DNA from: a virus
Direction: 5' to 3' (one strand)
Length of the DNA stretch: 25,886 nucleotides
IMG/VR virus record: IMGVR_UViG_3300030012_000972
Location: 1 to 25,886 of that record
Positions 15,612 to 24,035 of the stretch are shown here, in pieces (the first letter of the stretch is position 1; each line of letters begins with the position of its first letter). The position numbers were made by a program, and so were the translations under genes. Under the pieces are notes generated by a model that was not told the origin of the DNA, ran no database searches, and was given only the letters and a program-made list of their open reading frames with translations.

Positions 15612-16106
15612 TTAGAAGCTACCTGATGTTGCTATCGTGTAGTCACCTGTGATTGTGATTGTAACTGGTGAAACCCATACAGGTTCATCAGCACTCACAG
15701 TAGGAGCAAGTCCAGTAATATACCCATCACCTTCAATGTATTTGCCCGCTGAGCCGTCTGACTCGTCGCCCATATACAAACTGAAGGTCATCAGTGTTTT
15801 GTCTGTGCTTGCACCAAAGATGCCTAATGCCGCCGCTGTTGCTCCGCCTGAACCTGAAGTTCCAAAGAACGTGGTTTGGTTCAACACTAAATTGGTGTTC
15901 ATTGAGTTGGTTGCTGTAGTAGCAATCTGTTTCTTTGAACCTTCATCTAGTTGTGTCCAGGTAAAAACATCATTGGCCGCGTTGATAGTAATATCCTGCA
16001 GACTTGGTATTGTCAGACCAGTGTCACTGCCGTTTGACTGTACTTTTAATTTAAGTACAGCTTCAACATTGCTGACTCCTGGTGCTGGATAAATGTAATT
16101 TGCCAT
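15612..16106 (-). CDS. Major tail tube protein
   Basis: The 164-residue protein begins MANYIYPAPGVSNVEAVLKL. Its central ITINAANDVFTWTQLDEGSKKQIATTATN and the C-terminal PVWVSPVTITITGDYTIAT strands suit the beta-sandwich tube fold. A Gly/Ala-rich middle segment may be the loop between tube subunits. No sheath gene accompanies it, so the tail is non-contractile. AAGGAAA precedes the start, and a strong terminator follows, as expected for an abundant protein. Confidence 0.75.
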   Translation of the reverse strand: MANYIYPAPGVSNVEAVLKLKVQSNGSDTGLTIPSLQDITINAANDVFTWTQLDEGSKKQIATTATNSMNTNLVLNQTTFFGTSGSGGATAAALGIFGASTDKTLMTFSLYMGDESDGSAGKYIEGDGYITGLAPTVSADEPVWVSPVTITITGDYTIATSGSF

Positions 16107-16116
16107 ATCTGTTTCC

Positions 16117-16503
16117 TTATGCTATCTTGGTAAATGTTAGTTCTACAGTGGTTACTTGTAAATCATCTACTATTTCAGTTGAGATTGTGCTGTCAGTGCT
16201 GTTAAAGCCTTTCTCCACATCCTTTGCCGCTAGTAGATAAGTTATCAGTGCACCATAGTTGTTTGGTGTGTTTTTGGCATCATTAGCGAATATGATGTCC
16301 AATCTTGTTTCTTTAATATCAATGTTGTTTCCGTCTAAACTGCGAAACAAGCTAGATACATTCAAGTCCTCTTCGTCAACAAAGATTGTCAAAGGTCTTT
16401 TAAGATGCAGTGGAGTACCGTTCTCAATGTACGGTAACTCCCTGGAAAAGTTATAGCGTTGTAGTGGCGCCGCCACTATGTAATCCATAACTTTATCTCT
16501 CAT
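16117..16503 (-). CDS. Tail terminator/neck protein candidate
   Basis: The 128-residue protein (MRDKVMDYIVAAPLQRYNFS...) has alternating helices and strands (LTIFVDEEDLNV, TRLDIIFAND, TTVELTFTKIA). This is like the small alpha/beta tail terminators that close the tail tube near the head. It overlaps the connector gene by ATGA and lies next to the tube gene, where terminators usually are. The assignment rests on position, size and fold guess. Confidence 0.55.
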   Translation of the reverse strand: MRDKVMDYIVAAPLQRYNFSRELPYIENGTPLHLKRPLTIFVDEEDLNVSSLFRSLDGNNIDIKETRLDIIFANDAKNTPNNYGALITYLLAAKDVEKGFNSTDSTISTEIVDDLQVTTVELTFTKIA

Positions 16504-17000
16504 CTTATTCTCCGCAATCTGTAATTGCCGCTTGCTTTTTCATCCGTTTCAATGGTGCTGTCACCATCAAAGTCATACCAATCACCTGAATTGATCAGCT
16601 CTTGAAACAATCTGTCTGCACGATTCCTATAGTATCCCATTTTTTTGCGTTCGTTTGAATCATCGTCGCCAAAATCTGCGATGCCTGGTAAGATGTAATC
16701 GCTGAGAGCCCAGTAGACACACAGGTCTGTGAAATCTTCTGTTCTATCTTTGATGTTGTCTGGATCAGGCTTAGGAATATCTTTCCTGCTGACAGAACCA
16801 TTATGTGTAACATAAAGGCTCTGCCACCAATCTGTGTTTTTGATATTGTCCAGTATACGTGTGGTTGCACGAATACAAGCTGTCTCAACGGTGTCATCAG
16901 TAAGGCTATCGTGTGAATCAAACAAACGAGGATCAGTTTCAGATACATCGCTGTATTCTGCAAATGAAATAGTGTTTGAACTTTCAACAATGAATGCCAT
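16500..17000 (-). CDS. Head-tail connector/adaptor protein
   Basis: The 166-residue, acidic, mainly helical protein has DSLTDDTVETACIRATTRILD (about 31-51), typical of gp6-like head completion adaptors that dock on the portal ring, then CVYWALSDYILPGI and a basic tail (YRLRRIR). It lies directly after the major capsid protein and before the neck protein. AAGGAG nine bases before the ATG fixes the start. Confidence 0.7.
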   Translation of the reverse strand: MAFIVESSNTISFAEYSDVSETDPRLFDSHDSLTDDTVETACIRATTRILDNIKNTDWWQSLYVTHNGSVSRKDIPKPDPDNIKDRTEDFTDLCVYWALSDYILPGIADFGDDDSNERKKMGYYRNRADRLFQELINSGDWYDFDGDSTIETDEKASGNYRLRRIR

Positions 17001-17012
17001 ACTTCACACTCC

Positions 17013-17846
17013 TTAAGATGCGTCTTTGATTAGAACACCGCGTCCTGCATCAATCAACGCCGCCTTAGCGTGAAGGCTAGCAACAACATCATTACCTACA
17101 GCTTCTGCTCTTCTAGCAATCTCTAGGTCAATGTTTTTCTGCATAGCAATTCTCATTGCGTCTTTACCAAAAATAGCCATTTTTGAACCTGTAACACCTG
17201 TGTTGGTATCGTTCAAATAGGAGCTAACAAATACTTGGACACCCATTAGTGTGCCAAAGAAACCTGAACGTAGTGCTTGACCTTGGAAAAGATCTCCACC
17301 TGCAAAAGCTGTTCCGCCAATGTCGTTCATTAATGCGGCATATGAGCTTGCGCCTACTATACCCATAAGTGGTCCTGTTTCGCCTGCGGCACGGATTGTG
17401 CCTACAGCTGATGCTACTTCAGCCATATCTAAATCACCTGATGTGATTTCTTGGCCTGTAAGTGAGCCCATAACACCTGCTACATCAGCGTCAAATGCCG
17501 CTGATACTGCGTTACCCAAGCTTCTACCAATCTCTTGTGGATCAATAGCACCTAGGTCACGTACAACTGAGCGTGCCGCATAGATTTCACAGCTGATTGT
17601 GTTCTTAGTGTCTGCTGGTAACACAGTTTCTAAGTCAACACCTGGAGCGGCTTCTGTTGTTAGGTTTGTTGCTGTGACAGCGGCTAATTCTGGAACCTGT
17701 ACAACACCGTTTGGTGCTTGTACAACTGGAATCATTTCTCCGCCAATGAATAACGAACTTTCATGTGCCGCATAAACTGTAGCGGCTTTTACTGGTACAA
17801 ACAGGGCGTCCGTGTTAAACCCTGATGCATATGCTGAATTTGCCAT
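17013..17846 (-). CDS. Major capsid protein (HK97 fold)
   Basis: The 277-residue protein has the arrangement of phage coat proteins with a separate scaffold. It starts MANSAYASGFNTDALFVPVK. It has IPVVQAPNGVVQVPELAAVTA (about 39-59), then ISCEIYAARSVVRDLGAIDP with a spine-helix region SLGNAVSAAFDADVAG, and TLMGVQVFVSSYLNDT late in the sequence. The position after the scaffold gene and the GGAGATTT ribosome site support it. No protease is fused to it. Confidence 0.88.
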   Translation of the reverse strand: MANSAYASGFNTDALFVPVKAATVYAAHESSLFIGGEMIPVVQAPNGVVQVPELAAVTATNLTTEAAPGVDLETVLPADTKNTISCEIYAARSVVRDLGAIDPQEIGRSLGNAVSAAFDADVAGVMGSLTGQEITSGDLDMAEVASAVGTIRAAGETGPLMGIVGASSYAALMNDIGGTAFAGGDLFQGQALRSGFFGTLMGVQVFVSSYLNDTNTGVTGSKMAIFGKDAMRIAMQKNIDLEIARRAEAVGNDVVASLHAKAALIDAGRGVLIKDAS

Positions 17847-17873
17847 AATAAATCTCCTTGATTTGGCTTGGTT

Positions 17874-18551
17874 TTACAGTAGACCTTTTGAACGGGCCTC
17901 TGCATATATTTTTCTATCGCTTGCTTTGGTTAAGTCAAGTTTTTCCAAATCAAAGTTATCCACTGTAGCGCCTGTGACACTACTGTTTGTGTTTGTAGTG
18001 CTTGGAGCGGCTGTAACAAAATGTGGATTAGTCTGCAGGAATTCTTGAACCAAATCATCAACGCCTATTGGAGCACCAGAATCTGAATATCTTTGAACAC
18101 CAGCATCATCTACCACTTCTGCCTGTCCATTCTCGCCAAGTCTAACTTGGTTACGAATCAACTGAACCACTTGTTGTGGGTTGACCGCTTTGTATTGTGC
18201 GGCCGCATTAAGTAGAGGTGTATTCACAGTGTATTCCTCAATAATCCTATTCTTTTCTGCTATTTCAGCGTCTTTTTTCTGTGCCATTTCTTTCAGTATT
18301 GTTTCAAACTCACCACGTTTGATAGCTTCTTCTTGTTTCTGCTTTTCAGCTGTGGCTCTGATTGATTTCAATTCATCAAGATCACCTAACTCGCTTAGTT
18401 GCTTTTCAAATTTAGAACTCAATGATTTCTTAAGTCCTGCCATATGATTATCAAATTCTGCTTGTGTATAGGTTTTGACAGATTCCTGCGTTTCAGTATT
18501 TTGTACTGTGGCCTCAGTTGCCACTTGTGTATCCAACGATTCTTCGCTCAT
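17874..18551 (-). CDS. Capsid scaffolding protein
   Basis: The 225-residue, highly charged protein is largely coiled coil from about residue 30 to 105 (FDNHMAGLKKSLSSKFEKQLSEL, AEKQKQEEAIKRGEFETILK), followed by a helical YTVNTPLLNAAAQYKAV segment and a low-complexity Ser/Thr linker. It ends with a basic helix. This is the composition of GP20-like scaffolds that assemble the procapsid and then leave. It lies directly before the major capsid protein. AAAAGGAGGT precedes the start, behind a late-promoter-like box. Confidence 0.85.
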   Translation of the reverse strand: MSEESLDTQVATEATVQNTETQESVKTYTQAEFDNHMAGLKKSLSSKFEKQLSELGDLDELKSIRATAEKQKQEEAIKRGEFETILKEMAQKKDAEIAEKNRIIEEYTVNTPLLNAAAQYKAVNPQQVVQLIRNQVRLGENGQAEVVDDAGVQRYSDSGAPIGVDDLVQEFLQTNPHFVTAAPSTTNTNSSVTGATVDNFDLEKLDLTKASDRKIYAEARSKGLL

Positions 18552-18596
18552 TGTGGGCGTACCTCCTTTTAAGTTTGAGTAAACATTAATGTAATA

Positions 18597-18605
18597 CTAT
18601 TTATG
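18597..18605 (-). promoter_or_regulatory. Late-promoter-like box, scaffold/capsid operon
   Basis: The minus strand reads CATAAATAG followed by TATTAC, one base off the T4-type late TATAAATA. It lies about 45 bases before the scaffold start, overlapping the end of the previous gene, and would give a leader that includes AAAAGGAGGT. Confidence 0.5.
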
Positions 18606-19052
18606 TCTTTGAATTAAATGTGCCTGTTTTTTGCCTTATTTTGTTTAATCTCTCAGGATCCTGTTGTATTAGTATGCTAACAGGTGAGCTATATTCACCT
18701 TGTGCAGGATCACTGTAGAACCATTCATCGTCTCTGGTCTCATTGAGATATTCTGAATATGCTCTTAGGTCGTGTGAGTGTATGTCTACCTCATATATCC
18801 TAGCTGAGTAGTTGCCCAAGTCTTGTGGTACTGAGGTTTCAACTATGTCTATTTTACCCGCATGGAAATCCACATACGCCCAGGGACAAACTGACCGTAT
18901 GTGGTTGAAGTAGTCTTGCCATTCTTGATGTGCTCTACCCTCTGCGTCCACCTTTTTTCTTCTTTGCCATCTTAAAGTTTCCCTTCTTTTAAATGCACAT
19001 CCCAATAAGGATGCAGGTTATGATGATGATCATAAAACTGTGTATGATCCAT
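18601..19052 (-). CDS. Head protein of unknown function, candidate -1 frameshift
   Basis: A 26-residue ORF starting at 19052 (MDHTQFYDHHHNLHPYWDVH...), one base after the minor-head stop, overlaps a 134-codon frame ending at 18601. That longer frame lacks a good start: only a TTG without a ribosome site. TTTAAAA (minus strand, 18993 to 18987) is in the correct phase in the first ORF (T TTA AAA), and a -1 slip leads exactly into the long frame. The result is a 150-residue product running ...DVHLKRRETLRWQRRKK. The body has WAYVDFHAGKIDIVE and YEVDIHSHDLRAYSEY. The alternative is a one-base sequence error or a real TTG start. The function is unknown; position suggests a head-associated protein. 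Confidence 0.6.
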
Positions 19053-19053
19053 A

Positions 19054-19911
19054 TCATTCTTCTATGGGTATCCAATAATGGCGGCAGTTGTAGCCACCTC
19101 TGTCTGTCCAAGGATTATCTCCTGACTTGCCTACCCAGTCTTGACTCCATAGGTCAAGTATTTCTTCTTCTGTTAACACTGAACCATCTAGGTCTGCACA
19201 CCACGGTCTTGTTTTTGCTATGGTACCGCCTGCATATTCATATCGCTTTATGTTGTAGCGTTTTGCTCTGTTCACTGTGAACGCACCATCAAACTTCATA
19301 ACCACTGCTTCAGCGGCTGAGACCAATTGATCTGCTAGACTGCCTCCTACGGCTTGTACTGGCAATCTACCTTTGATTTGATTAACTAGATCTTTGAGTT
19401 CATCTGCAGTCACTGAAGGATCAGTCTTGCTTCTACGCAATTGATTCTGTAGTCTAGTGGTAACAGGATCATCAGTCTGCATAAACACACCTGATATGGC
19501 CGCACGAGTTTGATTTTTAACCGTCTCAACAGCAACACCTGTTATGGCCGCTCCTACAACTATGGTGCTAACAGTTTCTGCGTGTGATCTCACTGTTTCT
19601 GTGAGTGTGCCTGTTGCATCTGCCAACAATGTTGACTCTACAACTGCATCCTGTGTATCCACACCACTGCCTATGCCTGCTTGTGTCTGATTTTCTACAG
19701 TGTTGGCGGCAATGTCTCGCAGTGGTGTGGTTGTGCCTCTCACGCTCTCTGCATATGTTTCGTATGCTTGTACAATACTCTGTCTGGCTGATTCCGTATT
19801 ACCAGCCTCCACTATGCTCACCAGTTGTGTTTCTAGTGCGGCAGTGGTGTCTAATAAATCTGTGCCTATGGTGTTGATTGTGCGATCAATCACCTCAGTG
19901 TGTTCAGCCAT
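19054..19911 (-). CDS. Minor head protein (Mu-F/SPP1 gp7-like)
   Basis: Starting at the ATG that overlaps the portal stop, the protein has 285 residues. The first 190 residues are mostly helical, with one Ala/Val-rich hydrophobic helix (about 117-135). The C-terminal third carries the family signature RPWCADLDGSVLTEEEI...DNPWTDRGGYNCRHYW, with its conserved Cys, Trp and His residues. Proteins of this family bind portal and DNA in the head and influence capsid assembly or DNA ejection. A TTG four codons earlier is a possible alternative start. Confidence 0.8.
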   Translation of the reverse strand: MAEHTEVIDRTINTIGTDLLDTTAALETQLVSIVEAGNTESARQSIVQAYETYAESVRGTTTPLRDIAANTVENQTQAGIGSGVDTQDAVVESTLLADATGTLTETVRSHAETVSTIVVGAAITGVAVETVKNQTRAAISGVFMQTDDPVTTRLQNQLRRSKTDPSVTADELKDLVNQIKGRLPVQAVGGSLADQLVSAAEAVVMKFDGAFTVNRAKRYNIKRYEYAGGTIAKTRPWCADLDGSVLTEEEILDLWSQDWVGKSGDNPWTDRGGYNCRHYWIPIEE

Positions 19912-21370
19912 CAGTGTGTACAAATCCTCTAGCAGTTAATTCTAGATGTTGTGCTTGAGCAGTAACAGTTATGATTTCACCTGTTTGAGGATTCATCATT
20001 TCATGTGGTACAAATTCAGGTTCATCCATTGCTTGATATATTTCATTTAGTTTTTGCGGATCTTCTACCACAAGTTCTACAATACGCTTGTTGATTTCTT
20101 TGTTGAACCCTTCATTTTGTATACCAGCAACCTTGGCTTTCATGTAAAACTCTAGGTCTGCATTGTTGTCACGTATGTTGTACTGATGTGGATAATCAAT
20201 GTTGGCTTCATAAGGATAACCCATGTATTCTGAGATCAATCTCCATATGTGTTCTTCTGTTAGTTCTAATGAATCTGCTTTCTCTGATAGTTTGCTGGCC
20301 AATTGTACAAATTCAGTTTGCATAGCAACACCTGACATGGTCTTTGATTCTACTGCACGAACAGCACCTGTGTTGGCCATTTTGTCAATGCTTTCCACAC
20401 ACATATCAATTGTTGCAAGAATATTTGTAATGTTTGCACCTGATGATTGTAGTATGTAAGGTTTCAATCCTGGATCCAAATCATCTGGCATCTGTATAAC
20501 TGAACCTGCACCTGCTGATAGTATGGTGTTTTCTGTTACAGCCAAACTAGGATGTGAATCCAATCTAATTGTTTGTTCTATTTCTGATATGAGATTGTAA
20601 ATGTATCTTTGTGTATCTGCAATGTCTGCTATATCGCTAGTACCTATGCCACGTATAACACCACGCTTGTTGTATGAACACACTGCTGGTATTTTGCCTA
20701 GGCCGTTTTCTGTGGCTTCTGCACGAACAATCTTGCCATCATCCACAGTCACAGTGCGGATGGTTTCTTTGGTCCATTCTCTAATGGTTTTTGATTTAGC
20801 CAACGCTTCTTCAATGTACTTGATATAAACCAATTCATATGCACCTGAATCCTGTCTTTCCCAACGCCAATCCAACATCATCATTGGTGTGATTAGATTG
20901 AGATATGGTCTTGTTTGACTAGCAATTTCATCTGCCTGTGTTATAGCACCTGTGTTGGGCTTTGCTACTATGATCCACGAATGCCCAAACACTGAATTAA
21001 AAGTTGCAACGTCCTTCATAAAGCTGTTGAAACTTCTACCATCTTGGTCTGCATCTTGTAGGATTGAATTTGTTCTAGGATCATCTGCTAGTCTGCCTAG
21101 ATCTCTAGTTGGTGGTGTTTTAAAAATAAAACTGGTGTATACATCTATGATTGATGCACAATGATTCTGTAGTGGTGTGCTTCGTAGCCTAGCACCATAT
21201 TCACTTGCAGTTTCTAGTTGGTAACGCATCAAGTGATTTGCGTTTTCGTATTCTTTTGAACCAATAAATGATTCCAGCATATATTGCCAATGTTTAGAAT
21301 ATTCGTTGTACAGTGAATTTCCTGCTACATACTGTTCAACTGAATTTTCAATAATTTCTATTGCATCCAT
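19904..21370 (-). CDS. Portal protein
   Basis: The 488-residue protein fits phage portals. The N-terminal region holds KTPPTRDLG and GHSWIIVAKPN (about 120-135), then IRGIGTSDIADIADTQRYIYNLISEIEQTIRL, the wing-to-stem region with the long helix typical of portals. A C-terminal MPDDLDPGLKPYIL...VESIDKMANTGAV and AMQTEFVQLASKLSEKADSLE complete the helical crown side. It forms the twelve-fold DNA gate and terminase docking site. The order TerL, portal, minor head protein is canonical. The ATG has AAGGAAA upstream, and a late-promoter-like box lies about 40 bases upstream. Confidence 0.85.
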   Translation of the reverse strand: MDAIEIIENSVEQYVAGNSLYNEYSKHWQYMLESFIGSKEYENANHLMRYQLETASEYGARLRSTPLQNHCASIIDVYTSFIFKTPPTRDLGRLADDPRTNSILQDADQDGRSFNSFMKDVATFNSVFGHSWIIVAKPNTGAITQADEIASQTRPYLNLITPMMMLDWRWERQDSGAYELVYIKYIEEALAKSKTIREWTKETIRTVTVDDGKIVRAEATENGLGKIPAVCSYNKRGVIRGIGTSDIADIADTQRYIYNLISEIEQTIRLDSHPSLAVTENTILSAGAGSVIQMPDDLDPGLKPYILQSSGANITNILATIDMCVESIDKMANTGAVRAVESKTMSGVAMQTEFVQLASKLSEKADSLELTEEHIWRLISEYMGYPYEANIDYPHQYNIRDNNADLEFYMKAKVAGIQNEGFNKEINKRIVELVVEDPQKLNEIYQAMDEPEFVPHEMMNPQTGEIITVTAQAQHLELTARGFVHTDG

Positions 21371-21403
21371 AGGGTTTCCTTAAGGTTTTCTTGTGTTAAC
21401 ACA

Positions 21404-21412
21404 GTATTTATA
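21404..21412 (-). promoter_or_regulatory. Late-promoter-like TATAAATAC box before the portal gene
   Basis: The minus strand reads TATAAATAC and then TGTG, in a 61-base gap between the terminase stop and the portal start. A 10-bp palindrome, GTGTTAACAC, follows at once (21393-21402). A transcript starting there would carry AAGGAAA before the ATG. Confidence 0.7.
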
Positions 21413-21431
21413 TGAATACAAAAATTCACCT

Positions 21432-22664
21432 TTATAATTGTACTCTATGACGCCAGGTTTGTGCTTTTTGTACTGGTGTGGGCCTTTTCACAGGGAATAG
21501 ATAAGCCACTGCGTATGTGACTGCATCGTAAAGGTGATCATATCCTGAATCTTTATCAGGTTGGTTGGTTCCTATCTTGAAGCTGTGCTTCTCAAGGCAT
21601 TCAATTGTTCTCTTGCACTTGGGATCTACCAAGAAGTGTATGTTGCCATCTGCTGTCTTGCACCTGTTGTTGAATGCATTCATCCTGTCTTTCACAGGGT
21701 CGTGTTTGCGTGGTGCTTTTACCAAGAATCCTGCATTTGCCAGTATCACGTGATCTGATTTACCACTTGAACTGGTTTGTGATCTTGAACCTGACGGATC
21801 AGGAAACACCCAAATCTTCTGTGTAGGATATCTGTGTTTCAACTCTTTTGCCATTTCATCTGTGTTGCTGGAATATATTTCTATCTCATCTATACAGTGC
21901 AGGAGATCTCCTGATCTTGCCATTATACTACAACTCATAGGATTGATATTAAAATCCAATCCACAAATGATCTCTTTGGGTACTGCACCCCCATATGCTT
22001 GTACATTTTGTTCTCTACTAAAGTTATAAGCAACTCTTGAACCTAGGTCTTCAAATGAAGCTTCAAACTCCTGTCTAAACTGTGACGCACTCATATCCTG
22101 TTTGGCGGCTTGAATCTCTTCAGGTGCAACCATACCAGATTGCAGTGTGGTTAGTCGCCAACTCTGCCAATCTACATTTTCACCAGCCGCAATGAATAGA
22201 TCATAGAAATAGTTTGATTTACCTGCTGGTGTAGATATAAACATTGCATCACCACGTTGATCCGCTAGTGCAGGACGGATTACTTCTGGAAATAAATCTG
22301 GATCAACATAGCTGGCTTCATCTATAACACAGTAATCCAATCTTATGCCACGTAAACTGTGTATGTGTTCAGAACCTTTGAGACTTATGGTGCTACCGTT
22401 CACCAGTTCTATGCTGAGTTCAGATTCATTTATTTTACTAGCCCATCTTAGGTCTTGTAGTCTTTCTCTCAACTGTTTCCAAACTATCATCTTCGCGGCA
22501 CGGTATGATGAAGTAATATACATCACATTCTTTCTAGGTGGTACTGCATATCTGCACAGTTCGTGTATGGCTAGATATGTCTTGCCTGATCTTCTACCTG
22601 CTGTTACTACTTTGAATCTATGTGGGTCCGCACTTACCACCTGTTGCCATTCACTTAACTGCAT
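21432..22664 (-). CDS. terL: Terminase large subunit
   Basis: The 410-residue protein contains Walker A GRRSGKT (23-29), Walker B YCVIDE (D115, E116), a coupling-motif-like STPAGK (144-149), and the C-terminal nuclease acids D237 in GLDFNINP, E260 in DEIE, and the late YDHLYDAVTYAVAYL. It is the ATPase and nuclease of headful packaging. It is shorter than some TerL proteins but has both domains. The start overlaps the upstream coiled-coil gene by 14 bases. Confidence 0.96.
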   Translation of the reverse strand: MQLSEWQQVVSADPHRFKVVTAGRRSGKTYLAIHELCRYAVPPRKNVMYITSSYRAAKMIVWKQLRERLQDLRWASKINESELSIELVNGSTISLKGSEHIHSLRGIRLDYCVIDEASYVDPDLFPEVIRPALADQRGDAMFISTPAGKSNYFYDLFIAAGENVDWQSWRLTTLQSGMVAPEEIQAAKQDMSASQFRQEFEASFEDLGSRVAYNFSREQNVQAYGGAVPKEIICGLDFNINPMSCSIMARSGDLLHCIDEIEIYSSNTDEMAKELKHRYPTQKIWVFPDPSGSRSQTSSSGKSDHVILANAGFLVKAPRKHDPVKDRMNAFNNRCKTADGNIHFLVDPKCKRTIECLEKHSFKIGTNQPDKDSGYDHLYDAVTYAVAYLFPVKRPTPVQKAQTWRHRVQL

Positions 22665-22845
22665 CTTTTTGTTCTAACATGGTTAATCTAGTGTTCAAAT
22701 GCTGAATATCATCTCTTGCACGTTTGGCGTTGTGTATGAGTTTTTCTATTGTTTCAGCTTGTCCATTTAGTGCTTTGGCCAATTCAAAATTGTTTTGAAG
22801 TAAATCTTGTAGTTGCTGATAAGGATCCCAATCATGGTTTAGCAT
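22651..22845 (-). CDS. Small coiled-coil protein before TerL
   Basis: The 64-residue protein (MLNHDWDPYQQLQDLLQNN...) is almost wholly one heptad-patterned helix with several Leu/Asn positions, overlapping its neighbours at both ends. It is a likely packaging or head-assembly accessory. A TTG at 22866 would give 71 residues. The ATG is preferred because it also overlaps the upstream gene, but no strong ribosome site decides between them. Confidence 0.6.
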   Translation of the reverse strand: MLNHDWDPYQQLQDLLQNNFELAKALNGQAETIEKLIHNAKRARDDIQHLNTRLTMLEQKDAVK

Positions 22846-23161
22846 AAAATTTTTGCCTGATTTCAAAATGTTCTCTTCTTGACATTACACAAACATTTGT
22901 ACTATGCCATCCTATATCCCAATCTAATCTGCCCAGTACCTGTGCATGAGCGCCTCTGCCTCGCTGTGCCCAGGCTTCTTCACACCATATCTCATGCCAA
23001 TCATCCCAAGTTAATGTATAGTCTTCTCTTCTATGTCGTGCTTGGGCACGATGCTTGAGATATGCATAATATTTGTTGCGTAGGTAATCAGTAGGTTGAC
23101 ACAAGTGTTCAACTGCCCAGGATTTTTTGTTTTTTGTTTTGGGTAGATATTTTGTTTCCAT
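22832..23161 (-). CDS. HNH-homing-type protein lacking obvious catalytic residues
   Basis: The 109-residue protein shares a core with the gene at 897: DYTLTWDDWHEIW (about 48-60) corresponds to DFTLTLQDWFELW, and a GRLDWDIGWHSTNVCV segment (about 78-93) to the LDRID..G....NV part of HNH homing proteins. The N-terminus (PKTKNKKSWAVEHLC) and middle (KHRAQARHRR) are basic, so it is probably DNA-binding. An HNH protein beside terminase genes often aids cos cleavage, but the catalytic pattern is not clear here. There is no ribosome site; the late box ends three bases before the ATG. Confidence 0.55.
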   Translation of the reverse strand: METKYLPKTKNKKSWAVEHLCQPTDYLRNKYYAYLKHRAQARHRREDYTLTWDDWHEIWCEEAWAQRGRGAHAQVLGRLDWDIGWHSTNVCVMSRREHFEIRQKFYAKP

Positions 23162-23173
23162 ATAGTATTTATA
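23162..23173 (-). promoter_or_regulatory. Late-promoter-like box directly abutting a start codon
   Basis: The minus strand reads TATAAATACTAT and then the ATG of the HNH-like gene. This matches the T4 late consensus TATAAATACTAT in full. Transcription would start at or next to the A of ATG, so the mRNA would be leaderless. Confidence 0.75.
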
Positions 23174-23180
23174 TGAAAGC

Positions 23181-23210
23181 GGACACCCCGTAAAATTTAA
23201 TGGGGTGTCC
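23181..23210. other. GC-rich 9-bp hairpin between two genes
   Basis: GGACACCCC (23181-23189) and GGGGTGTCC (23202-23210) pair perfectly across a 12-base loop. The hairpin lies just upstream of a late-promoter-like box and downstream of the 39-residue membrane-protein gene. It could end or insulate the previous leftward transcript, but neither strand has a U-run after it. A 9-bp inverted pair, TAGAGATCC (23214-23222) and GGATCTCTA (23249-23257), follows and overlaps the stop of the 39-residue gene. Confidence 0.6.
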
Positions 23211-23254
23211 TAATAGAGATCCTAGTTTTATGACTGTATCTAAGGAGCGGATCT

Positions 23255-23374
23255 CTAAACTGAGAATGTGATAATCCAGTCAATGCCTTGACCTATTGCC
23301 CAAAAAGCAATGATCACATAGGCTAGATCTAGTAATTTTTTTACGGAATGTAGTATGGGTTTTAGTTGTTCCAC
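23255..23374 (-). CDS. Small single-pass membrane protein, 39 aa
   Basis: The start is a GTG preceded by AAGGAG at five bases and it overlaps the upstream gene by 13 bases, which supports translation. The product starts (V/M)EQLKPILHSVKKLL and continues in a hydrophobic helix DLAYVIIAFWAIGQGIDWII, giving a positive N-terminus and one membrane segment. Function unknown; a small holin, antiholin or other membrane-acting protein is possible. The length and early position in the late block do not decide. Confidence 0.6.
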   Translation of the reverse strand: MEQLKPILHSVKKLLDLAYVIIAFWAIGQGIDWIITFSV

Positions 23375-23541
23375 GTGGGCTCCTTCTTCAGTGTAACACG
23401 ATGTGTGGTGTTTATGGTTTCTGCTGAAAATCTTTTGTATTGTGCATCCGTCATTTCTACTGAACCATCCTCTTCAAGTTCAGTGCCAATTGAGACAAAA
23501 TTGTAGTCATATAATTCGTCGTGTTGATAATAAAATTTCAT
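23362..23541 (-). CDS. Small acidic protein, 59 aa, function unknown
   Basis: AGGAGGT four bases before the ATG is a very strong ribosome site. The product begins MKFYYQHDELYDYNFVSIGT, is acidic in the middle (ELEEDGSVEM) and ends HRVTLKKEPTWNN. It overlaps the start of the next gene upstream (23538) and of the membrane protein downstream, so it is part of a coupled operon. No family is recognised. Confidence 0.7.
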   Translation of the reverse strand: MKFYYQHDELYDYNFVSIGTELEEDGSVEMTDAQYKRFSAETINTTHRVTLKKEPTWNN

Positions 23542-24035
23542 CGTACCTCCTCAAACAGTTGTTCATAAGGCTCAGGATTCAATATACCTATGCTTGAATC
23601 GTCATTGGGACAGTGTATGTTGTTCTTTGAATTGTACACATCTCTTACCAAAAACAGCCAACACCATAGTTTGCCTTTTGCACTGTGACTCTTAGGGCGA
23701 CCCTCTTTTTTAACCTGTCCTTCATAAGGTGTCATACACCAAGGTGCATATGCATTAGCATACTTGAGAAGATGTGTTCTCAATTCTGCTGTTTTCCAAT
23801 GCACACTACGGTAGTCATCTGAACCTAGCACACTTTCAAATATGCCTCGCCATATTTCATCATCACAAGCGTGTAGTATGTGCCATATGGTTGAATTGTT
23901 GTGTTTTATACGGCCAGTCTTGTTTATTTCTGAATTGTACACTTCACAGATGCCTTCTACAATATCTATGCCTGTGGGTGTGTGTGGTTCTCGTAGATAA
24001 GGTGTCAGTTTCACACTCGTATTATGTATCGCCAT
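23538..24035 (-). CDS. Protein of unknown function between TerS and small genes
   Basis: Using the ATG with AGGAGA upstream, the protein has 165 residues and overlaps the end of TerS by 14 bases. It contains IVEGICEVYNSEINKTGRI, HILHACDDEIWRGIFESVLG and a basic Lys/Arg segment with WCWLFLVRDVYNS. It appears soluble and globular. Close coupling to TerS suggests a packaging role or a moron; no signature is recognised. Confidence 0.6.
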   Translation of the reverse strand: MAIHNTSVKLTPYLREPHTPTGIDIVEGICEVYNSEINKTGRIKHNNSTIWHILHACDDEIWRGIFESVLGSDDYRSVHWKTAELRTHLLKYANAYAPWCMTPYEGQVKKEGRPKSHSAKGKLWCWLFLVRDVYNSKNNIHCPNDDSSIGILNPEPYEQLFEEVR

